A DNA stretch of 64,000 bases from an uncultured Thiohalocapsa sp. (GTDB lineage: Bacteria; Pseudomonadota; Gammaproteobacteria; Chromatiales; Chromatiaceae). Location: the NCBI RefSeq assembly GCF_913062725.1, contig NZ_CAJXWY010000009.1:1-64000 (forward strand). Direction: 5' to 3'. Below are positions 56,696 through 64,000 of this stretch, one piece after another (within the stretch, counting starts at the first letter, position 1; each line of letters opens with the position of its first letter). The position numbers and the translations under genes are program-made. Under the pieces are notes generated by a model. The model saw nothing but the letters and a program-made list of their open reading frames with translations, did no database searches and was not told the origin of the DNA.

Positions 56696-59313
56696 GCCCC
56701 CGCGTCCGGCCAAGGAGGGCCGTCGGCGGCCCCGCGCTGCAGTGGCGCCGGCCGCGGCCAGCCGACACCGGCACCCTGCTCACCGTCATTGCCCTGACTC
56801 CAGCCGGCGTCGCCGCAGCAACCCCTGAGACCACAACGGCGCATGGCCTGGCCCTGACAGCCGCCGCGTTGGCGGGGCTCGGCTGCTGGCAGGGGCTGCG
56901 CTTACGCCGGCGCTGGCAGGATCTGCGGGCACGGCTGCAGCGCGCCGAGCAGCGCCTGCAACGTGGCGAGCAGCAATGGCGGGACATCTTCGAGGCGGAC
57001 CCGGATGCCATCGTGCTGTGCAACGCAGCCGGGCGCATCGTGGTGTTGAACCGCACCGCCGAGCAGCTGCTGGGCTACAGCCGTTTCGAGCTGGCACGCA
57101 AGCCCGTGGAGGTCCTGGTGCCGGCGGCGCTGCGCGACGCACATGCGGCCCATCGCAAACACTTCGCAGATGCCCCCCAGGCGCGGCGGATGGGCGCAGG
57201 CCGGGAGCTGACGGCGCTGGCGAAGTCCGGGGAAGTGCTCCCGGTGGAGATCCGCCTGGCGCGGGTCACGCGTAAAGACCGCCCGCATGTGGTGGCGACG
57301 ATCCGCGACCTGCGTGCCCGCCGTCAGGCCGAGCAGGCGTTGCACGCCCGCACCCAGGAGCTACAGCGCGCACGCGATCAGGCGCAAGCGGCGAGCCGGG
57401 CCAAGTCCGCCTTCCTGGCCAACATGAGCCATGAGCTGCGCACGCCCATCAACGCCATCATCGGCATGACGCACCTGGCCCTCGGCGCCGCGCCGCAGGC
57501 GCCGATGCGGGAGTATGTGCGCGGCGCACACCAGTCCGCCAACGAGCTGCTGGCGATCATCAATAACATCCTCGATCTCTCGCGTCTGGAGGCCGGTCAC
57601 CTCACCTTGCGGGCCGAGCCCTTCCGGCTGGAAGAGATGCTGGAGACCCTGGACAATAAGCTCAGGCCCAAAGCCGAGGACAAGGGCCTGACGCTGCACC
57701 TCGATGCGCCACCGCCGCTGCCCGCGGCGCTCATCGGCGATCCGCAGCGGCTCTCACAGATCCTGCTCAACCTGATCAGCAACGCGCTTAAGTTCACCGA
57801 GCAGGGCGGGGTGCTGGTGCGCATCCGCGCGGCCGCGCAGGGCAGCGGCGCGATCGCACTGCAGTGCTCAGTGAGCGATACGGGCATTGGCCTCGGCGAG
57901 CACGCAAGCGACGAGCTCTTCAAGCCGTTCCATCAAGTCGACGACTCCACCACCCGGCGCTTCGGTGGCACCGGGCTTGGACTCGCCATCTGCAAGCGCC
58001 TGACGGCGTTGATGGGCGGCCATATTCGGGTCGAGAGCGAGGCCGGTGTCGGCAGCACCTTCCACTGCGACATGCGCCTCGCACTGCAGCACCCGGCACC
58101 ACCTGCGCTCCCTGACCCGCTCCGCGGCGAGGGTGTGGCATTGGTGGACGATGACGCCACCACCGTCTACGGCGCGGCGCGGCGTGAGATCACGCGCCAG
58201 GCACCGCCCGATGCATCCCCGCACGCCGTCGATCTGCGCGGTACGCGGCGCCATGGCCAAGGGTTGCCCGAGCAGGATTCTGCGGGTGGGAGTGCCCCAG
58301 GGGGGCGACGCCGTGTGCCGGCGACGCCGCTTGGCGCTGACATGGGCGCCGACATGGGCGTCGAAACGGGCGCCGCGGCGCTGGAGCCCGGCCCCGAACC
58401 GGCACAGGCCGGGCGCCCGACGCCGGCATCGGCGGCACCGCACCCCACGCCCCAGCGACGGGCCATGCTACAGCAGCTCTGTGACGAGTATCAGGATTTT
58501 GGCAATGCCTTCGCGCGCGCTGGCGACAGCGGCCAGTCGGACGCGCCGCTGCGGCTCGCCCACACCCTGAAGGGCGTCGCCGGCAATCTCGGCCTGGTGG
58601 CGCTCGCCGCGCGCGCCGGCGAGCTGGCGGCCGCCTGTCGCCGGCACGCGCCGGCGGCGGCACTGCGGCCGCTGGTGGCAGGCGTCGAGCTACAGCTGGC
58701 GCGCTTGGCGGCCTCACTCGAAGCCGCCCCGGCGCCGCCCGCCCCCGGGCCCGAGTCCGATGCTGAGCTGCCGGCGCTGGATGTGGCCACGGCGAGCCAC
58801 TGTCGAGCACTGGCGACGCGTTTACAAGATCTGCTCGACGGCGGCGATGCCGAGGCGCTGGCGGTGGCCGCAGCGCTCGCCGAGATCCTGGGAGAGGACA
58901 GCGCCCTCGGCCGGCGCATCGCAGACCTGCGCCGCCGGGTGGAGGCCTTCGACTTCGCCCCCGCCGCCGGGCAGCTGCGCGCGCTTACGGACGCCATCGA
59001 CCGGCTCGCCAGCGCAGACGACGCCGGGGGCGGCACTGCCGCCGATGCCGCGCCCGCGGATGCGGCCGCACTCATCGAACGTCTGCACACCTTGCTGCAA
59101 GCCGACGATACCCGCGCCGCCGACGCCGCGGCAGACCTCGCCGCGGCCGTCGCCGGCCATCCCGTAGCCGCCGAAATAGTCGCGCGCGTGCGTCGAGGGA
59201 TCAGCGAGTTCGACTACACTGCGGCACGCAAAGCACTTGCAACGCTCAGCTTAGAACGGGCACGGGAGGCCGTCGTTGACCGGGGAACAACCAACCGTGC
59301 TGATCGCCGATGA
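56692..59313 (+). CDS. PAS sensor kinase with HPt domain and a vestigial receiver
   Basis: An 873-residue membrane histidine kinase of the BarA type. Two short N-terminal hydrophobic stretches (~25-80) precede a PAS domain (~95-205: [18 protein letters not shown]), the HisKA domain with His247 ([13 protein letters not shown]) and the HATPase ([27 protein letters not shown]). Where a receiver is expected only ~20 residues remain ([19 protein letters not shown], ~481-500), followed by a disordered Gly/Ala-rich linker. The HPt domain has His ~624 ([13 protein letters not shown]). The C-terminus has two related helical segments ([15 protein letters not shown] / [16 protein letters not shown]). 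TTG 56692 is the start; it overlaps the previous stop. Confidence 0.88.
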   Translation: MSPRVRPRRAVGGPALQWRRPRPADTGTLLTVIALTPAGVAAATPETTTAHGLALTAAALAGLGCWQGLRLRRRWQDLRARLQRAEQRLQRGEQQWRDIFEADPDAIVLCNAAGRIVVLNRTAEQLLGYSRFELARKPVEVLVPAALRDAHAAHRKHFADAPQARRMGAGRELTALAKSGEVLPVEIRLARVTRKDRPHVVATIRDLRARRQAEQALHARTQELQRARDQAQAASRAKSAFLANMSHELRTPINAIIGMTHLALGAAPQAPMREYVRGAHQSANELLAIINNILDLSRLEAGHLTLRAEPFRLEEMLETLDNKLRPKAEDKGLTLHLDAPPPLPAALIGDPQRLSQILLNLISNALKFTEQGGVLVRIRAAAQGSGAIALQCSVSDTGIGLGEHASDELFKPFHQVDDSTTRRFGGTGLGLAICKRLTALMGGHIRVESEAGVGSTFHCDMRLALQHPAPPALPDPLRGEGVALVDDDATTVYGAARREITRQAPPDASPHAVDLRGTRRHGQGLPEQDSAGGSAPGGRRRVPATPLGADMGADMGVETGAAALEPGPEPAQAGRPTPASAAPHPTPQRRAMLQQLCDEYQDFGNAFARAGDSGQSDAPLRLAHTLKGVAGNLGLVALAARAGELAAACRRHAPAAALRPLVAGVELQLARLAASLEAAPAPPAPGPESDAELPALDVATASHCRALATRLQDLLDGGDAEALAVAAALAEILGEDSALGRRIADLRRRVEAFDFAPAAGQLRALTDAIDRLASADDAGGGTAADAAPADAAALIERLHTLLQADDTRAADAAADLAAAVAGHPVAAEIVARVRRGISEFDYTAARKALATLSLERAREAVVDRGTTNRADRR

Positions 59314-59665
59314 CAGCATCACCAATCTGCACGTCCTGAACAACATCCTGCGCTCGCACTATCGGGTCAAGGCCACCCGCAGCGGCGAGCGTGCCGTGGA
59401 AATCGCCGCGCGCGACCATCCGGATGCGGTGCTCCTGGACATCCACATGCCGGATCTGGACGGCACGGATGTGTGCCGACGCATCAAGGCCGAGCCTGGG
59501 CTCGCGCAGGTGCCGGTGATCTTCGTCACCGGCAGTGCGGATGATGCATCCCGCGCATTGTGTGCAGCGGCCGGCGGCGCCGATATCCTCTTCAAGCCGG
59601 TGGACCCGCAAACGCTCCTGGACACCGTTGCAACGCAGATTCGCGGCGCGGGCGGGGCGGGCTAG
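59276..59665 (+). CDS. Stand-alone response-regulator receiver
   Basis: A 129-residue protein consisting of a receiver domain only, with no output domain. Acidic residues are in LIADDSITN, phospho-acceptor Asp in VLLDIHMPDLDG (~55), Thr in IFVTGSADD and Lys in ILFKPVDPQ. It starts at TTG 59276, 38 bp inside the end of the kinase gene, with GGGAGG six bases upstream, so translation is coupled. It probably replaces in trans the receiver lost from the kinase, passing phosphate from the kinase or to its HPt domain. Confidence 0.9.
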   Translation: MTGEQPTVLIADDSITNLHVLNNILRSHYRVKATRSGERAVEIAARDHPDAVLLDIHMPDLDGTDVCRRIKAEPGLAQVPVIFVTGSADDASRALCAAAGGADILFKPVDPQTLLDTVATQIRGAGGAG

Positions 59666-59770
59666 GCACGCGTTGGGCGCCGACAGCGGCCACCCGCAAA
59701 ACGCGCAGTGGGCCATGAAGCGCTCAGCATCCTGGCACTGTGAAGACAATCGACGGCGCCCATCGCGGCG

Positions 59771-60016
59771 CTATGGCGCCGGCGACAGGCGCAGCAGCAC
59801 CAGGCGCACCAGCTTGGCCAACAGCAGCAGCCATGGCGCGCCGTGCAACAGCAGATCGAAGATGTCGATGGGCCGCACCAGCGCGCCGGCGGCCAGCATT
59901 TTCAGCTTTTCCCAGACGTGAGGCTCCGGCACGAACGGGGCGAGCCCCAACGTCAGGGCGATGAGGATCAGTAGCCCCAGGGGCAAACGGTCTAGCCAGG
60001 CGGGCATGGCAGGCAT
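59771..60016 (-). CDS. Small membrane protein, 81 aa
   Basis: A small inner-membrane protein: MPAMPAWLDRLPLGLLILIA, then LGLAPFVPEPHVWEKLKML, and a second hydrophobic helix (LLLHGAPWLLLLAKLVRLV). Similar proteins are common in proteobacteria and are sometimes mislabelled RND transporters; their role is unknown. ATG 60016 or 60007 is possible. It is convergent with the receiver gene. Confidence 0.75.
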   Translation of the reverse strand: MPAMPAWLDRLPLGLLILIALTLGLAPFVPEPHVWEKLKMLAAGALVRPIDIFDLLLHGAPWLLLLAKLVRLVLLRLSPAP

Positions 60017-60427
60017 TCCTGTGGGTGGGTATGGCAGCCGTGGCCGCCTAAAGTGCCGGGGCAGCGGCTCCCGGGGCAGCGCTCGGATGCCGGCGCCATG
60101 TGGACACGATGGTCCGGGCCAGCACCGGTGCTTGTCAACGGCGGCCGGCGCAGCGCCACTGTGCCTGCGGTCGCCACCGACCGGGCGCACCTTGCGGACC
60201 TGCGCTGGATGCGGCCCGCAGCAGCTGCGCGCCATGCCTGCGGCTGACCCAAGAGGCCGACGAGCGCCGGGAGCCGCAAAATTGGCATGGATTGCGGGAT
60301 CGACGGCGTCAGGATGCTGACACGTTCACCATCTACACTCAACCATCGCGTTCCCTGACCACGGTACCCGGGCCCTGCCCTCAAGGTGCCCGTCGCCATC
60401 CATCCAGGCAGCATCGACGCGGAGCCC
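60017..60427. promoter_or_regulatory. 411-bp divergent intergenic region upstream of chrA
   Basis: Only short, compositionally odd frames occur. It lies between the small membrane-protein gene (leftward) and chrA (rightward), so it should hold both promoters. I see no clear sites. Confidence 0.45.
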
Positions 60428-61645
60428 ATGGCCACAGACCAGACTAATCAAGGGCGGGTGGCCGGCGGCGCCGGCGAGGTCTTCCACGCCTTTCTCAAGC
60501 TCGGGCTGACCTCATTCGGCGGCCCCGTCGCCCACCTCGGTTATTTTCGCGACGAGCTGGTGCTGCGCCGGCGCTGGCTGAGCGACGCAGCCTATGCCGA
60601 TCTGATCGCACTGTGTCAGTTCCTCCCGGGACCGGCGAGCAGTCAGGTCGGCTTCGCGCTGGGATACCTGCGCGCCGGCCTGGCCGGCGCCTTGCTGGCC
60701 TGGGCGGCGTTCACCCTGCCGTCGGCGGCGCTGCTGCTGGCCTTTGCGCTCGGCGCCGACGCCTTCGGCGGGCCCATGGGACAGGACCTCATCCACGGAC
60801 TCAAGCTGACGGCGGTGGCCATCGTCGCCCAGGCGGTCTGGGGCATGGCCCGCGCGCTGGCGCCCGACCGAACGCGGGCGACCATCGCACTGGCCGCCGT
60901 GATGATCCTGGCCCTGATGCCGACGGCGCTCGGACAGCTCGCGGCGATCGGCGCCGGCGCGGTCGCCGGGACGCTTTGGTGTCGCCGAGTGGATCAGCGC
61001 GCCGGCGACCACCTGCCCGTGCCCATCTCCCGCCGTGCCGGGCTGCTGCTGCTCGTGCTGTTCCTTGCGCTCCTGCTGGGGCTGCCCGCACTCGTCGCCG
61101 CGTGGGAGGTGCCGGGGCTCGCGCTGTTCGAGGTCTTTTTCCAAGCCGGGGCGCTGGTGTTCGGCGGCGGACATGTGGTGCTACCGCTGCTCGAGACGCG
61201 CCTGGTCGAGCCCGGCTGGGTCAGCGCCGATGCCTTTCTCGCCGGCTACGGCGCGGCGCAGGCGGTGCCCGGGCCGCTGTTCACCGTCGCCGCCTACCTC
61301 GGCGCAATGGTCGCGCCGGGTCCCGACGGGATCATCGGTGCGGCGATCGCGCTGCTCGGCATCTTCGTGCCGGGCATGCTGTTGTTGCTGGGTGTGCTGC
61401 CGTTCTGGGACAGGCTACGCCACGCCGACGCCGCCCGCGCCGCCATGGCCGGCACCAGCGCCGCCGTGGTGGGTATCCTGGGCGCGGCCCTCTATCACCC
61501 GGTGTGGACCAGCGCCGTGGCATCGATGGCGGACTTTGCCATCGCCTTGGCAGCATTCATCCTGCTGACGGTCTGGCGGGCGCCGCCCTGGCTGGTGGTC
61601 GCCGTGACGGTGCTCGCCGCGCTGGCGCTGGGCCGCGCCGCCTGA
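60428..61645 (+). CDS. chrA: Chromate transporter ChrA
   Basis: An inner-membrane CHR-family transporter of 405 residues that exports chromate using the proton-motive force in characterised members. Two homologous CHR halves are visible: FLKLGLTSFGGPVAHLGYFRDELV with CQFLPGPASSQVGFALGYLRAGLAG, and FFQAGALVFGGGHVVLPLLE with GYGAAQAVPGPLFTVAAYLG. There are about ten hydrophobic segments. The start at 60428 directly precedes the conserved half; GCGGAG is just upstream. It is convergent with arsJ, next to another oxyanion-resistance module. Confidence 0.94.
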   Translation: MATDQTNQGRVAGGAGEVFHAFLKLGLTSFGGPVAHLGYFRDELVLRRRWLSDAAYADLIALCQFLPGPASSQVGFALGYLRAGLAGALLAWAAFTLPSAALLLAFALGADAFGGPMGQDLIHGLKLTAVAIVAQAVWGMARALAPDRTRATIALAAVMILALMPTALGQLAAIGAGAVAGTLWCRRVDQRAGDHLPVPISRRAGLLLLVLFLALLLGLPALVAAWEVPGLALFEVFFQAGALVFGGGHVVLPLLETRLVEPGWVSADAFLAGYGAAQAVPGPLFTVAAYLGAMVAPGPDGIIGAAIALLGIFVPGMLLLLGVLPFWDRLRHADAARAAMAGTSAAVVGILGAALYHPVWTSAVASMADFAIALAAFILLTVWRAPPWLVVAVTVLAALALGRAA

Positions 61646-61829
61646 TACGCCCATCGCAGCCTGGTGGATCGCGTCGTCGCGACGCCCGAGCCGATACCGT
61701 GGCTGCAACCCGCGCGCGCTCGCACGCAGTACCCAAGGTGCTCGATGCTCAGCGCGATCCCTGCGCTCCCGATCGCCTGTGTGCATATCCGGCTGAGTGC
61801 ACCCGCGGGCTTGTGCGCCTGCTCGGCCG

Positions 61830-63158
61830 TCACGGCACGACCGGGCGCGCAACCGGCGGCGGCGCCGACACCGCGGGCAGGCGCAGCGAAAAGACCAGGG
61901 CCGCCGCCACGAAGCCCGCCGACCACCACAAACAGCCGGTGAGCCCCTGGGTCTGATAGATGAGACCGGAGAGCACCGTGCCGGCGAGGCGCCCGCCGGC
62001 GTTGGCCATGTAGTAGAAGCCGACGTTCATGGACACCTTCTGGAAGTCCGAGTAGGCCAGGATCAGGTAGGAATGCACGGCGGAGTTGATGGCGAAGACG
62101 ACGCCGAACAGCACCAGACCGCCGATGAGCACGGCCGCCTGCACCTGCGCCGGGGTGGCGGCGGCCAGCCAACCAAAGTCCAGCCCCGGGGCGAGCGTCG
62201 TCAGCCCCCCCGCCAGCCTCGGCGCCAGCGCCGCGCCATGCGTCAGACCGAGCGCGATGCCCGCCGGGATCAACGCCAGCACCAGCGCCCAGGCGCGCGC
62301 CGTGCCGCCGCCCGGTCCCGCCCCGGCCCGGTGCCGGCCACCGCGCAGTAAGCCGGGCGCCGCCGCCTGCACGAAGCCATAGCCGATCACCCAAAGCGCC
62401 AGGAAAGCGCCCACCTCGGTGTAGGACCAGCCGAGGACGTCGTACAGGAACACCGGCAGCGCGACGACGAACCAGACATCACGGGCCCCGAACAGGAAGA
62501 ACCGCGCCGCCGAGAGCCAATTCACCGCCGGCGTGTTGGAGAAGACCTGCGTGAACTTGGCCTTCTCCTTGAGCTTGCCGACGCCGGCGGGCAGCAGCAA
62601 GGCGGTGATGATCAGCACCACCAACAGCACGCCCGCCAGCACGAAGAGCGCGCCGCGGAAGCCGATCCACTGCAACAAGGCCGCACCGACGAAGAAGCCC
62701 GCGCCCTTGAGCGCGTTCTTGGAGCCGGTCAGCACCGCCACGTATTTGAACAGCGTCGACTCGCCGCCCGCACCCTCACCGGTCAGCGTCTTCACCGTCG
62801 CCTTGGCGGACATCTTGTTCAAATCCTTGGCGATGCCGGACAGGGCCTGGGCGGCCATGACGTAGACCACCGACAGCCAGGGGTCGGGCACCGTCAGCAT
62901 CGAGAGCGCCGCCACCTGCAGCGCCATGCCGATGTGCATGGTGAGATTGAGCCCGATGCGCGCCCCGAGCCAGCCACCCACCAGATTGGTGATGATGCCG
63001 AAGACCTCGTAGAAGAGGAACAGCATGGCCACCTCGAACGGCGAATAGCCGAGCTGGTGGAAGTACAGCACCACCAGCATGCGGATGGCGCCGTCGGTGA
63101 TGGTGAAGGCCCAGTAGCCCGCAGTGACGGTCAGATAGTTGCGGGTGGCGGCGCGCAT
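61830..63158 (-). CDS. arsJ: Organoarsenical efflux transporter ArsJ (MFS)
   Basis: A 442-residue major facilitator with ~12 hydrophobic segments. It matches ArsJ, which exports 1-arseno-3-phosphoglycerate: NYLTVTAGYWAFTITDGAIRMLVV at the N-terminus, SGIAKDLNKMSAKATVK, SGSKNALKG-type motif (LTGSKNALKGAGFFVG) and RDVWFVVALPVFLYDVLGW. Its start lies 3 bp after the stop of the partner GAPDH gene upstream on the same strand, the arrangement of the known arsenate-detoxifying pair. No arsR or arsenate reductase is visible before the window ends. Confidence 0.94.
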   Translation of the reverse strand: MRAATRNYLTVTAGYWAFTITDGAIRMLVVLYFHQLGYSPFEVAMLFLFYEVFGIITNLVGGWLGARIGLNLTMHIGMALQVAALSMLTVPDPWLSVVYVMAAQALSGIAKDLNKMSAKATVKTLTGEGAGGESTLFKYVAVLTGSKNALKGAGFFVGAALLQWIGFRGALFVLAGVLLVVLIITALLLPAGVGKLKEKAKFTQVFSNTPAVNWLSAARFFLFGARDVWFVVALPVFLYDVLGWSYTEVGAFLALWVIGYGFVQAAAPGLLRGGRHRAGAGPGGGTARAWALVLALIPAGIALGLTHGAALAPRLAGGLTTLAPGLDFGWLAAATPAQVQAAVLIGGLVLFGVVFAINSAVHSYLILAYSDFQKVSMNVGFYYMANAGGRLAGTVLSGLIYQTQGLTGCLWWSAGFVAAALVFSLRLPAVSAPPPVARPVVP

Positions 63159-63161
63159 GGC

Positions 63162-64000
63162 TCAGAGGCTCCCGGCGAGCATCCGCGCGATATCGACCAT
63201 ACGATTCACGTAGCCCCATTCGTTGTCGTACCAGGCGTAGATCTTCACCTGGGTCTCGTCGATGACCATGGTGGAGAGGGCGTCGACGATGGACGAGCGG
63301 GGATCGTTCAGGTAGTCCACCGACACCAGCGGGCGCTCCTCATAGCCGAGGATGCCGGCGAGCTCGCCCTCGGCGGCGGCCCTGAACAGCGCATTGATCG
63401 CTTCGGCGGTGACCGGCCGCGCGGCCTCGAAGACGAAGTCCGTCAGCGAGGCGTTCAGCAGCGGCACGCGCACGGCATGCCCGTTGAGCTTGCCGGTCAG
63501 CGCCGGGAAGATCTTGGTGATGGCCTTGGCCGAGCCGGTGGTGGTGGGGATCAGGGACTGGCCGCAGGCGCGGGCGCGGCGCAGGTCCTTGTGGCCCAGG
63601 TCCACGATGCGCTGGGTGTTGGTGATGTCATGGATGGTGGTCATGCAGCCGTGCACGATGCCCACCTGCTCGTGCATCACCTTCACCACCGGTGCGAGAC
63701 AATTGGTGGTGCAGGACGCCGCGGTCACCAGGTGATGCTCGGCCGGGTCGTAGCGGTGGTGATTGACGCCGTAGACGATGTCCAGCGCGCCCTTGGTGGG
63801 CGCCGCCACCAGCACCTTCTTCACGCCCTGCTCGAAATAGCCCTGCAACAGCTCCGGCTGCTTGTGATGCTTGCCGGTGGCCTCGATGACGATGTCGCAG
63901 CCGGACCAGTCCACATCGGCGATGGCCTTGTGGCTGCTGTAGCCGATGCGCTCACCGTCGACCACGATGGCGTCGCCGTCTGCGGCGCAGGCGCGGTCGA
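63162..64000 (-). CDS. ArsJ-associated glyceraldehyde-3-phosphate dehydrogenase (5' end outside window)
   Basis: The C-terminal ~279 residues of a GAPDH. The catalytic Cys is in [14 protein letters not shown], with the histidine further on, [10 protein letters not shown]-like loop ([13 protein letters not shown]) and the closing [13 protein letters not shown]. Together with ArsJ this enzyme uses arsenate in place of phosphate to form 1-arseno-3-phosphoglycerate for export. The frame runs open to the right-hand edge, so the NAD-binding N-terminus (about 55-65 residues) lies beyond the window. The GTG at 63965 is internal. Confidence 0.93.
   Translation of the reverse strand, partial: DRACAADGDAIVVDGERIGYSSHKAIADVDWSGCDIVIEATGKHHKQPELLQGYFEQGVKKVLVAAPTKGALDIVYGVNHHRYDPAEHHLVTAASCTTNCLAPVVKVMHEQVGIVHGCMTTIHDITNTQRIVDLGHKDLRRARACGQSLIPTTTGSAKAITKIFPALTGKLNGHAVRVPLLNASLTDFVFEAARPVTAEAINALFRAAAEGELAGILGYEERPLVSVDYLNDPRSSIVDALSTMVIDETQVKIYAWYDNEWGYVNRMVDIARMLAGSL

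Noticed and set aside
63965-63965. GTG as the start of the GAPDH gene
   Set aside because: The frame stays open to the window edge and the NAD-binding N-terminus would be missing; the gene is truncated by the window, not by evolution.

Overview
The window is very GC-rich, densely packed bacterial DNA. The genes point to a gammaproteobacterium, plausibly Chromatiales or Ectothiorhodospiraceae-like and possibly halophilic. Evidence for this is DsrC with both redox cysteines, AceA with AceK and RraA, NarX/NarL-type signalling, BolA, multihaem and c'-type cytochromes, and a large trehalose (compatible solute) island. The lineage is an inference from gene content; no rRNA is present. No CRISPR array, phage or intact insertion sequence was seen.

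Layout. 1-5.4 kb: a 101-bp tandem repeat, a lipoprotein alpha/beta hydrolase, a YdjM-like membrane protein, a histidine phosphatase and two overlapping SPFH genes. 5.6-8.2 kb: a NarL/FixJ regulator followed by a 7TM-DISM histidine kinase. 8.2-9.2 kb: a poorly coding stretch with one small ORF. 9.2-10.9 kb: a Wzx-like flippase. 10.9-26.6 kb: a trehalose/alpha-glucan island. It holds TreS fused to a degenerate maltokinase on the minus strand, then TreZ, a 1781-residue MalQ-TreY fusion, DUF72, an orphan GH13 enzyme, and a HAD mutase-OtsB fusion on the plus strand. Together these could make trehalose from maltose (TreS), from glucan ends trimmed by MalQ (TreY then TreZ), and from trehalose-6-phosphate (OtsB; no OtsA is in view).

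26.8-35 kb: small hydrolase, phosphoribosyltransferase and DUF genes, then the ATP-grasp/alpha-E plus transglutaminase module. 35-40 kb, minus strand: a peroxiredoxin, two secreted proteins sharing a C-terminal module (one an S8 protease), and initiator tRNA-fMet with a textbook terminator. 40-46 kb, minus strand: haem proteins, an AttH-like lipocalin, an M48 lipoprotein protease and an RNase J-like enzyme.

46-53 kb: DUF3775, then aceK-rraA-aceA (glyoxylate-shunt control), CPCC protein, bolA and an AGCS symporter with a strong inverted repeat at a candidate promoter. 53.7-59.7 kb: a TonB-like protein, DUF3050, dsrC, a small unknown, a kinase whose receiver domain has been lost, and a separate receiver gene. 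60-64 kb: chrA (chromate export) and arsJ with its partner GAPDH (organoarsenical detoxification), the latter cut by the window end.
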